A stretch of DNA of 64,000 nt, taken from Acanthosoma haemorrhoidale (lineage: Eukaryota; Arthropoda; Insecta; Hemiptera; Acanthosomatidae). Under the pieces are notes generated by a model. It worked only from the letters and a program-made list of their open reading frames with translations. It was not told where the DNA came from and did not search any database. Both the position numbers and the translations under genes were made by a program. Positions 12,365-23,290 of the stretch are shown one piece after another. Within the stretch, counting starts at the first letter, position 1. Each line of letters begins with the position of its first letter. Location of the stretch: contig OV884015.1 in NCBI GenBank assembly GCA_930367205.1, forward strand, positions 37,005,288-37,069,287. Reading direction: 5' to 3'.

Positions 12365-12440
12365 TGACAATGCCAGTAGTCGAACTCGGGACGCTCCAAA
12401 TCTCCAGTGATTTACCTCTGTACCTTGTACAGTGATCAAT
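12365..12440 (-). repeat. tRNA-derived SINE-like head
   Basis: On the minus strand, GAGTTCGACTA (12377-12387) resembles a pol III B box (GGTTCGANNCC). It is followed by CATTGTCATT and then an A/T-rich tail, the same order seen at 63935-64000. No complete cloverleaf can be drawn, so this is not a functional tRNA gene. Confidence 0.35.
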
Positions 12441-13915
12441 ACAAATGAACTCTTAGAATGTACTTTCGCAACAAATAAATAAAACATTGCACTGAGAGAG
12501 TCCTTAAGTGCAGTCTGAGAGGTGGATGAAGTCCAACTGAGGTAGTTAATTAGTTTAAATTTTTAGAAAATTGTTTGCCTCCTTTGTGGCAATTATCTGT
12601 GATTAATATTGGACATTAGGTGACTATATATTATTAAATTTTAAATAAAGGTTGCCGTATTGATCCCCTTTCTTTTATTATTTATTAGCCAAAGAAAAAT
12701 AGTTCTAGAAAACGATCAGCTATTTCAAACAATTACAAACGATAGTTATACCTACAGTTGATTGAAAATTTCTAAAATTAAATTAAATTCACCTCCTTTA
12801 TTGATTTTAATAAGGTAAAAATCCTGCCATAGAACATACAATGAGATAATAATTAATACACTATATAATATATTTAATGGTTTGTTACTCTGCAGGTTTT
12901 TTTTTAAATTGATTCGTTAATTTTATTTCTCTTAAATAAATAATAAGTTACTAACTTATTTTTTTAAATATTGGTTTCATCCTAATACCATAAAGAAACT
13001 TAATACCGATTTCAGTGATTATTATCCTGATAAATGTAATTAATTACAAATATCAACGGAATTCGCCTGGAAACAAATTATTGATTGAACGAGATACTAA
13101 TTTCTATTAAACTCACTGCTGACAACTATCAAGTGATAGCCTGTCGTTGAATAAAAAACCCTAATTGACAGATAGCCGGTACACAATTGACTCCCGTCTG
13201 GAAGTGAGGAGCTGAGTCAAGCCGACAAAGGATTTCTTCAGGTTATTTTCTATTTTCTTTTGTCGGCATTTTTTTTTTCTTTTCCTTATTTTTTATTGGC
13301 GCTAATCTCCTTTCAAAAGATGGCGATTTAAGTGGCTTAAAATTTAAATAATGTAACAGGCATCAAAACCAGGCTCGATCACTTCTGATTCAGAAGACTT
13401 CTTAATCTTAGCTTTTGTTTAACTTTTTTTTTTTTTTTTAATGACATGTTTCTATAAAACTACTTTGTAGGCTACAAAACAGTTACGTGAATGTAAGTAA
13501 GAGCTAAAATAGTTTCTATATTAACGCTTGGTTTGTTGACTTTAAAAATGGCCTGAAAGGGAAGGAATATCATTGTTCGAAATTTATAAGTTGATCTTTG
13601 AGGAGGAGTACTAGATGATATCGTGGTTATAACCCTTTTCTATTGGTTATTTTCTATTGATTTTTAGTGTGCCTAATTGCAGTGTCAAATGTTATACTCT
13701 TATTGAGAATTTCGCTGTTAATTAAATATTTATAAAATACGGCCAATTGACTCTCTCCCCATATTAAATTAAGCAGATAAATAGACATAACCTATGACTT
13801 GAGGATCTTCAATTTTTAAATAATGTACCTTTAATAATGTAATTTTTAAACCTTTACCGAGGCTTCCCACACTCCTTAATTTTCTCACACCACCTTCAAG
13901 CAGGTACTCCTAGTA
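12441..13915. other. Non-coding AT-rich DNA
   Basis: No gene, RNA or repeat recognised. Confidence 0.55.
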
Positions 13916-14022
13916 CAAGGATCCGCTCAGCCCAAATCTTCCTTCATTTTTCCCTCATCCTTAATCTTCTAATTACAGAGCTTAAGGAGGGAAAATAAAA
14001 AAACCAAAAAAAAAAAAAAAAA
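13916..14022 (+). repeat. Dispersed retroposon 3' tail, copy 2
   Basis: Matches 1371-1451 over about 70 bp and ends in a long interrupted A-tract (14000-14022). Together the two copies define a small retroposon family distinct from the Jockey-clade LINE. Confidence 0.5.
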
Positions 14023-14392
14023 CCTTGAGGATCTAAATATAATTGTAAAGAATTATCTGTAAATTTAAAGGGGCTATGAAAAAATAATGTATATGCATGT
14101 CCCATGTACTAAAGTACATTTCTAATTTCATAAATTTCAGTAGAGTAAACATTTTAACACAAATATACCTTCCTGAGTATTCATTTAAGGTAAAGTTAAA
14201 CAATTACTACGTCTAAAAATGATTCATTAACAAACTGTCACACATAAATCAAAAAACAATTAGCATCGTTATAATTTTTAGCAGGTGAAGAAAAAAGAAT
14301 GTATGTTCACTCTGAATAAATTGTACCTATTAGTAATAGATACTTTTTCTTTAAAGTAGTTTCTTTTTTTTTTTTATAGTAATGCTGTGTAT

Positions 14393-14635
14393 GACTGCTG
14401 CGGCTGACGTAGGAGCGTGGGGGACTTCCCAAGACTCCGCTTCCTCTTTCGCATGCGAGGGAGGTGACAGCCATGTGGATTTGGGAGGTCTCTGTGCTGT
14501 TTGTAAATACTGTATGAATGAGCGAGTGAATAAAATTGTAAATATGGTATGAATGAAAACATTTATCACGATTACTTATTGCTCAATGAGGCAGATTGTA
14601 ATTTTATCATAATAAAGTTGTATAAAACAAAAAAA
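14393..14635 (+). mobile_element. 5'-truncated LINE copy with target-site duplication
   Basis: The plus strand carries the 3' UTR of the LINE at 46.3-50.8 kb, from the CTGCGGCTGACGTAGG block through GGCAGATTGTAATTTTAT, then AATAAAG and an A-rich tail. It is flanked by near-identical 11-bp direct repeats, ATGCTGTGTAT (14382-14392) and ATGCTATGTAT (14636-14646), marking a target-primed insertion. It has no coding capacity. Confidence 0.88.
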
Positions 14636-14646
14636 ATGCTATGTAT

Positions 14647-17600
14647 TCAGCTTAGTTAAGTAATGTGATGAAATGTATGTAATCTATACTCTCGTCGTCC
14701 CGAGTTTTTATAGGTCAATACATATAATATTGATCATATTTTTAACTCATCGCCATTGAAGTACAGATTGAATAATATGAATCATTTTCATCAAACATAA
14801 TGATTTCATGGCCAGGAAATATTTAAAACAATATTTTTTTTGTTGAATAATTAAATTTATTATGCGTTTTTCATTGGAATGACACAGCATGTAAGTTATT
14901 AGTATTTTACCATGAGTGTTCTTTTATTGTCAAAATTGTAACTTAATGTTATTCTATTGAAGTATGCTTTGGTTGGGCAGACGTTTCCTGAGGATCAGTA
15001 CACAAATTTGCCACAAACTATTGATTAATACAAATGTGAGAAGGATATTATGCTCATCTTTTTAAACCATATTTAACACATCGTTTTGCATCAACTTTCC
15101 CCGGTTTTCTTCTTTCCTCGAAAATTTTTTTTTTAAATGTTTAGTAGACCGGACGCTATAGTTTGAAATATTATTAAGTTTATTTAAAATCTGTTCTACT
15201 TCATTATAAATATTATTCCTTCAGGAGCAATCTATATTTTTTTATAAATATATTTATTTATGGTATCTACTTTTGTTTTATTTTATTTACTACTCCTAAT
15301 TATTTTTGTTGGCTAGAGCGCCATTTAATTATATTTTGTTTGGCATTTATACAATGGCATCTTAATAAAGTACTCTTCATTTATTGCAGTGGCTATTTAT
15401 AACCGTATGACTTAGTTTGGGTTTTAAAGGCCAACTTCGTAGTTATCCTAAGGTGGTATTAGTCGCAGGATAAATTAAGATTTGTTTATTGTTATTATAT
15501 GAGGGAAATCTAAATGGTATGAAGCCATAAAATTTCTTTACAGCGGCGTATCCGCCATGTTATAGTTCCCGTTAGCTCCGAATGATCTGCATATACGATG
15601 TAACTGTGGGCTTTTTATCGCCCATACTAACTATACGGGTCCATGAATGATTAGTCATTTATCGTTAGATAGTACCTACTCTTGTAGCATCTTTTATCAG
15701 AGCTATAAACTTGTGGGTGTTAACTGTAACGCTATCTTGAAATCTTCACGTAAGACGTTTCTAAATGTAGATCACACGGAAATTCCTAAAAAAGTACCTA
15801 TTACGATAACTAAGCTTTGCTGTTATTTTCATGCTTAGTATATAACTTTGACCCGGTAGTACGGAAAATTCCATACCAATCTTTTATGAGAAAATAAAAC
15901 GTTTTAGTGACAATTAGGATAATTACAGAGCCTAAAGGATATTTACTTTTAACTAAGGGGTGATCGTTTTCATCTGCCTACGTATTTTGCTATACCAGTC
16001 TTAAAAATAATCAAATTTATCTCTTATCATAAAGATATAACCAACAACACAATTCATTCCGTTATACGACTTGAGCTTAAATGAAATTCCTGAAAATATG
16101 TTCTGAAGTTATGATCCTTTTTACGTGGTTAAGAACGGGTTACCTAAGCATACGCAAGAATAAAAACAATTTCTTTTGATCAAATATTAAATGTACCAAA
16201 AGTAACATACATACCTTTTTCTAGTCAACATTTAAGATTTATCAACTGAATATAGTTATAAATCAAACCGAACTATTTAATTTTTTAAGAGTTCTTTCAG
16301 AATCATTTAATAAGCATTAAATGAATTCGCCTGTGGTCGGCGTTTTTGTAGTTATTGTAAATAAAATCAGGTTAATTTATTTAGTTAAAATATAAGGGCT
16401 CCCTTCTGTTTTTATAATACCAAGACGTAGGCATTGTCCTGGTTCATTTCAATACTTGACCTATTTATCTATATATAATTTAAGATGTCCTGGATTTTCC
16501 AAAATTTACCACCTGTAATTTTAATATTGATTAATTTATAACTCCGAACACCTCTCCCATGGTGAATGCGAGGGGAAACGGAAATTATTGAAGAATAATT
16601 ATACTACGAAATAAACAATATTTCCATTATTAACATAGTGGTGGGGGCCGCTTCAAGAAAGACATCTGTAGCTGAAGAACCATTGTACATACCGACAACC
16701 AAAGAAAACGAGGTTTGTTTCAAATTTATGTTACCGTTCCGCCAACGCTAATCTTCCGAATATTTTATATTATATTATATGTAATAAGTAACAATAATGA
16801 AAACCCAAATTAAATACAAGTGTTGGAGCAAGAATGAATTTTGTTGAAGTTTAGTTTGACAACCTAAGATTTAATTAATTTTGTTTCGCTTTGATTTAAT
16901 TGGAAAAAAATAAAATGATAATAAACTCTAACATATAACTAATAAGATTTAATTTGATTTGATTATGTTTTTAAATTGTTCGATTGAAGTTAAACAAAGA
17001 ACTGGAAGAAGGGTTTGTTAACGTTGAAAGAGTAAAGTGTACAGGCGCCTTGTTTATACTATCGCTTAGCTCGACTATCGTCACAATTAGTCGGTACAGG
17101 TCTAGTTGTTGCCAAAGACAGTTCTATTCTGGGTGATATCGTCAGAGTAATTGTACGTAATCCAAATTACATTAAACTTGAATGTAATTATTATTTTCGA
17201 TCAGCGGAGTGTTTTATCGAAACAATGTTTTTTTTTCGACTTTTAAACCTCCAAAAAAACCTCTTGACATTACGACTACGATCGCTTTATTAATACGAAG
17301 TGACTACCAAGGGTAATTCACCGACAACTTGGATTCAACAACACCGGGCCCGGGCAACTCTTCAGGATTTCAGGATTCGACCCCATTCTAACTTCATTGA
17401 CGACCAAGGCACACAGACCTCATCTTAAGTTCGTAAAATTCATATAATTTCTACTATTTGACTAAAGGGATTAATAAGAAATTACTCCAATTTTATCGTG
17501 TAAATTTAATCTTTTACATGATTGAACCTAAATCTAAGTAAATAAGAACAAGTTACGAACAATTATTACCTTGCAATTTTATATTATTCCATGGAAAACA

Positions 17601-18756
17601 CATATAATCCATTTTATTTAACATTTAAGCTAAAATCACCTTTTCGCGCTTTAATCAATAAATTGGCCAGTCGACAAAAGAAACAATATTGTGTAATGTT
17701 TTGGATTAATGCTCCAACCACCCTTACACTAGAACAGAATTATTGACACGAAACGAGTATTTACAAGAAATTTACGATGTTTACGCCAAAATTTATGATA
17801 ATGATACTAGTAATTTTTTTATTTAAGATACTTCTCTGATTGCCTAATTTGGACTTAGTAATAAAAATCAAAGGTTTTATTAATTTTGTTAACAATAAAA
17901 AAAGAATATTTAGTTTTCAATAATTTTTTTCTTCATGTTTTGGTTTAAGACATTTTTACATTGATCAATAGTGACAAAAATAAAATAACTAGGTTTTATT
18001 TTAATATGTTCAGAAGAATCAACATTTTATTTCATTATTAATTTTGTACAAATATGTTGAAGTGTGCACGAATGAAATTCGGTAAAATTAATTTATTTTG
18101 TTTTTACTTGCTTCCTCGTTCCTTTTTTGATTTGAACATAATAATATTTTTAGATTAAAAAATTTATAGAAATTAATATTGGTCTACATAATAAAGAAAA
18201 GGAAGGACGAATCAGCCCTTATCGGGTAAGAAGGTTTGCGGTTCAGATAAATACCGCCACTTTCCCTACAACAAGTATGGAACGCTATATCATATGAATT
18301 GCCAGACAAAGTTCTGATACAATTACTGAGACACCTCATCTCAGAAATGAAATAGAATAGAATAAGACTGAAACGAAATACAACACAAAGGAATGTGTCT
18401 GAGTTAGACCGGCTTAGTCTAGGACAGTCAAGGCCATTCTTGGGCTTTCATGCATGTCTTATGCGGTTTTGCTAGTCTTAGTGAACCACCCCTCTTCTCT
18501 CGTTTGTCTTGTCCTGTCTTTGCCACCGACAGGCTCATCATTTGGTCATTGAGGCATGTACTTCGAGGAAGAGGCCTACGCTAGCCAGGAATTCATTAGC
18601 TCGATCTAGAACTATCGGCAGGATCTGTGAACGTATCCACAAACGTTTACATCAATATACTGTATTAGTTCGATAACTTTATGACCCAAACTATTAAATA
18701 TTCGCGGAATCTATTAGTCGGCCTAACTATTTTCTCAGGAAAATTGTTTACAATTT
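14647..18756. other. Non-coding AT-rich DNA
   Basis: About 4 kb without a supported gene. A slightly GC-richer block around 17040-17420 has no recognisable motif set beyond a GGGCCCGGGC string. The block at 18220-18610 is of average composition and also unassigned. Confidence 0.5.
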
Positions 18757-18768
18757 ATTTTATCCTCA

Positions 18769-19268
18769 TTCATACAATGTTTACAAACAGCCCAGGGGCC
18801 CCCCAAGTTGTTGCCTCCCTCGCATGCGAAAGAGGAACCGGAGTCTTGGAAGTCCCCCACGCTCCTCCGCCAGCCACGCCACCGAATACGAGTGAGGCCG
18901 ACGAAGAGCGTGAGAGCCACATACGCTCAGGACACGATTAGAGAAACTGGCCATTGCCAGGACTCCCACTGTCGCTCATTTATAGCAGGTCACGAGGCCA
19001 CTGCCGTTTCAGTCTCCGAGGAGGATTATAGGGATGAGTGGAGCAGTGCAATGACTGTACTACTGGATTAGGGTGGTTGGATAGGTTACTATGGAATTTT
19101 ATGAATTTGGAAGGGATGAGAATGTAGGGTATATTAAGATTATTATGAAGGGGTTTGTTGCTGACGTAATAAGGGGCTTGTTCTCAGGACTTTTGATTGA
19201 AAGGATTTGATGCGCTTGATGTTCGACTTGTTTGCTGTCCCCCATAGCTCTCTTCCGTATGTCCAGAT
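18769..19268 (-). mobile_element. LINE copy truncated at both ends, with 12-bp target-site duplication
   Basis: This minus-strand copy covers the last ~270 bp of ORF2 and the start of the 3' UTR of the LINE at 46.3-50.8 kb. It is bounded exactly by ATTTTATCCTCA at 18757-18768 and 19269-19280. Unlike the other copies, it stops inside the 3' UTR after GTATGAATG and lacks the terminal AATAAAG and A-tail. It therefore appears to have inserted from a 3'-shortened transcript or by internal priming. The ORF2 part is frameshifted. Confidence 0.9.
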
Positions 19269-19280
19269 ATTTTATCCTCA

Positions 19281-19739
19281 AGATAAATAATAGTGAAGGT
19301 TCACATAGTTTTTGACTGTGCGTCGCAAATACCAGGACGTCGGAAGGGTAGTAAGAATAATAGAAACGTTGCAGGAAATTATTATTTAACAAAAAGTGGA
19401 AGATATTATGCTTATATTTTAATCATAATCAAATTTTGCGCCCTTCGAAATATTTTATGTTACTGAAGAATATGTATAGTGCAAGAACCTATTACACAAC
19501 ATAATCTTGTAGAAGCATGTTTCCTGAGAATGGTCTCATATAGGTACGAAAAGCTGTAACAAATTATTAATAAGGATATTATGCACATATTTTAATCATA
19601 AGGCAATTATAAAGTTTTTGGGTCGTTCTCCTTCCCTGCCACTAGGTTCTCTCATTGGTTATGTATGATTATAATGTTCAAGACTGTTTTAATTCATTGG
19701 ATTAGCTTTGCAATCCGAATAATTAGTCGGATCTTATTT
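19281..19739. other. Non-coding stretch
   Basis: Nothing recognised. Confidence 0.5.
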
Positions 19740-20180
19740 GGAGGTTAACGTTGATGATTGAACATGACGTACTTCCATTCAGTGCAGACAGACCCAAATC
19801 TACGTCGGACAATCAATTGACTCGCCCGGTTATGACCACTGTTATTTTTTTACCAGCCCCTAGCGTGCCCCAACACAATTCCTCCTCAGCTCCACAGGGC
19901 AGCACGAGCACTATGACGGCCTGACAAGATATAATAAGCAGTGACCGACAAGGAGACCAGCGGTCGGTACAAAGGGCCAGGTAGCGAGGTGTCAAAATAC
20001 CTCCATGACACGTGCATTAGGGGCTAATGGAGCCGTAGTGATTAGTCATCCCGCCCCCTACCAAATATTGTATATCTAATTCACATCATCTCCTCAACTG
20101 GCATCTGTGCGTCAGTGTCGGTCGGTTAGCATCAGGGAGCCATGCTTCTTCACGGTGAGTCGGCAACGGTGTCTGCTAGA
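19740..20180. promoter_or_regulatory. Candidate cis-regulatory block
   Basis: This GC-richer island in AT-rich DNA has no convincing coding frame. It contains several TAAT/ATTA cores (for example CATTAGGGGCTAATGG, an inverted pair near 20013-20028) and GTGATTAGTCATCCC. Location in the 3' flank of an odd-skipped family gene makes an enhancer plausible. This is inference from composition and motif content only. Confidence 0.3.
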
Positions 20181-21283
20181 TCCACCAATATTCTGTAAGA
20201 ATTATTATACTTTAATATCGAGTATATAAATGAGTTGAAGAGTTTGTTGGGAGATCGGCTAAGTGATATATTTTCTTCCAATTAGTTCGTAGGACCAGTA
20301 TATTTTTAATAAGAAATATCCCCTGCCATGTAACACAAGGACCTGATGCAGACAAAAATGCTATGTCGAAATGTTTTCCACTTGACATGAAAAAAATTTG
20401 ATAATGTTAGTGAAGCTTTAAAATATCCGATAGGAAAAAAATATCTAAAAGGAATACACGGCTAACATATTCAATAGATTAAGTTGGTGTAAGGAAACAG
20501 TGGAAATTTATATATGTGAATTGAACTTCATTACTTCATTAATTTTTATTACAAAGGCACCAAAATAAAGTTTATGAGACAGTATCCTTCGATGGAAGGA
20601 AGTAGATGATATTCCCAATGAGTTCTCGAGGCGATCAACAGATATTTCGATTTAGTTTTATTCTTTGTATACTTATTAATCAACCTATAAACAACATAAA
20701 ATATTAGCATGCTATTACATATTGGCATATGTAAGAAATTTGGCTTACTCAGTAGTACAAGTGTCAATGCAATGCATCGTACAAGTGGAATTGTATCGTG
20801 TGTAAACAGACGAGTTATATCAAAATGTGAGTGTGAATTGAACTGATTTTGAATTCTATCCTCGATCGGCCGACGTCATTTAATTGAGTTTGTACGCTTG
20901 TGGATGTATATGTGAGTATATAAAAATGTTATTCTCATACTTCAACTCTCAATTCAAGGTGTTCATTTTGTACAACCACCATTATCAGCCTGGAGCACAT
21001 TAAATTGTCGATAGACACTGGAAATTTCATTTTTTATTTACTCATTTGAACAATATTCCAGAACCAGCAAACGACCTCACATGTAGATGTCGTTTTGGAA
21101 TGTATCATGCTAACATGTATGTGCGTAGTGAATACAAATTAGTAATTAAAGGTTTCTTTGAGAGCCTTTGTAAACGTAACGGACTCAGTTGTCTGTAAAG
21201 ACTAGAACATTCTACAATCCGTATCATACCTCAACATAACCGACGGTAAACACTATTTTGTAGAATAACAAAATACTTAAATT
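20181..21283. other. Non-coding stretch
   Basis: No gene or repeat recognised. Confidence 0.5.
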
Positions 21284-21380
21284 CTTTTTTTTTAATTTAC
21301 AACTTTATTATGATAAAATTACAATCTGCCTGGTTTGGCTATAAGTAGTTGTGATAAATGATCTCATCCATACCAAAATT
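21284..21380 (-). mobile_element. LINE 3'-tail copy, divergent subfamily
   Basis: The minus strand reads the LINE 3' terminus: a GCAGATTGTAATTTTAT block, AATAAAGTTGT, then an A-tail (plus-strand T-run at 21284-21292). The hairpin region is ATAGCCAAACCAGGC rather than GCCTAATAAAAGGC. It shares this variant with the copy at 30892-30960, indicating a subfamily. Confidence 0.75.
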
Positions 21381-22559
21381 ATTGTTGAATTGGTTAGTTA
21401 TTTATAATTACTCCACTACTTCAATATTATTCCTTCCTATAATATGTATTGTTGGGCCTCAGCAACTTCCTAAGTATCCTTATGTGATCTATACAATAAA
21501 AAAAAAGAGCTGTATAGAATATTACACGCGCAAAACAATTTATGCAAGTTGTCATACTATTCCTGTAGTTTTGTTGTCACTAAAATAAAGACGTCCATGG
21601 CTCATTGTTGTACTGATGATAAACAGATAAACGCGCTCAGTCCAAGGTGATCATTTTTTTTTTTTTTTTAATAGGAGTTGTTATTCTGTTTGAAATTAGT
21701 TGTTTATTTAAATTAATAGGGGTTCGTTAAGAGATTGATTGGGTAATGGCTTTTCTCTCAGGAAAGCTCAAAATTTCGTCCGGGTTTTCCATAAGTGATA
21801 ATTTATAGCCAAGAATAGGGAAATTCAGTTGTTAAGAAGGTTATCTGTAGGTGATAGTTGTGGAGTCTTAAATTTAAGAAATAAAACAGACAGGCAATGC
21901 ACAAAGTTATATTTGGTGCTTACTATTATTAAATGTAATACTCAATTTAAATAAGTAAGAAATAAATGCAATAATCAGAAAAGATAGTTAATAGCTAGAA
22001 ATATAGCTAATTCCTCGGATCTTCTATGTAGATCTTCTTCAAATAACAAGTTTATTTATATTGTGTAAAAAAAAAGCTTGAAATCCCTACAAAAATGTAT
22101 TTTATAATTGATATTACATTAACTGTCAGATTTTCTACAATTAAAAGAAAAAATTGATACACCCATGAATAATAGTCTTAAAAATGATATTTATTCATTT
22201 TTATGTTGCGAGTTTGATTACCTTTCAGCAAAAATAAATTAGAATTTTATAAAAGGTAAATCAAAATATTGTCTTATATGAAGTGTTACTCTGAACAATA
22301 ATATCTTGTATTTTATTTAATTTAAAGCAATGCTGTTGAATCTTTGACAGTCGAAAGCACTTTGGCTAATATACTAAATTACTCATTGAAGATAAAAGAC
22401 GTGTGAATTTCTTAATGTTTTCTAAACTAATCAATTACGATAATGGAAAATAAATAATCAATATCAATTTATGCTGAAATTGACAATTCATGATCTCTTA
22501 GTTACAATACAGCCTTCTGTAGTTCGTAGAATATTCTGAAAGTGAGTGACTAAGTACTG
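21381..22559. other. Non-coding AT-rich DNA
   Basis: Nothing recognised. Confidence 0.5.
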
Positions 22560-23290
22560 TAGGTAGTGTCGGAGCTAATCTGATGTGTCAACGTGTTAAC
22601 AGCTCGTTGCAGGCAATGAACCCATTAGTCAGCGGACGATATCGCAGGGTGATAACTACGTACCTTTTACGAGGACAACAAGCACTTGCCACCATCCATG
22701 TCGGCGTTGACTCCGACCTCCCCGTTAATATATCAAATTAATGAGAAAATTATGATGGGACGTAGTCGTCCAGTTTTGATGGAGGGCATAATTTACAGCC
22801 GGCAGGACATGTAGGCACATCTCCATTAACATAGCACCCACAGGACTCATTGATGGCGAGCATTTAACTGTCTCCGCTTTACGACCATCTCAGCTGTTAA
22901 TCACTTTTGTAACAAATACCATTCCTTATGGGACTCAATATAAGCCCTTTGTTTTCAACCACAAAAGAATCCAGCCCCATAAAGTCCGGTATAACTTTCA
23001 TCTTCAGCCATATCGCGGTTGCCAATTCATTCCGACGAGGCCGGGCCTCGTATACGACTTTGTAGCTATGGCGATTGCTTCATGATACGAGCAATATCCT
23101 AGCGTGGACCCCCAACGATGGAAATTGATTTAACACTCATAAATTAACGACGCAAATAAACCTGTAACGAAACAATACTCCACGCACGATCTTTTCCAAT
23201 ACTTGCACGAATGGAGGAACCCGCCGGATCCTAACCGGGAGAATCATTGGGTTCTCTTCGATTTCTTGATGGCTGTATAATGCTAAAATA
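22560..23290. promoter_or_regulatory. Large candidate regulatory block 3' of the odd-skipped gene
   Basis: About 730 bp of balanced base composition sits abruptly in AT-rich DNA. It has no long open frame on either strand but many TAAT/ATTA-type cores (CCCATTAGTC, CCGTTAATATATC, AAATTAATGAGAAAATTA, CCATTAACATAGC). It begins about 3.5 kb downstream of the stop codon of the zinc-finger exon. Its right part (23075-23260) has a shortened second copy at 28093-28207 on the other side of that exon. This pattern suggests an enhancer, but conservation has not been tested. Confidence 0.4.
23075..23260 (+). repeat. Duplicated non-coding element, long copy
   Basis: A 21-bp block at 23075-23095 is identical to 28093-28113. 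Downstream, GGAAATTGATTT, CATAAATTAAC and GAGAATCATTGGGTT recur in the same order and orientation in the second copy, which lacks about 70 bp in between. The 21-bp block contains a short inverted repeat, ATTGCT to AGCAAT. Confidence 0.75.
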
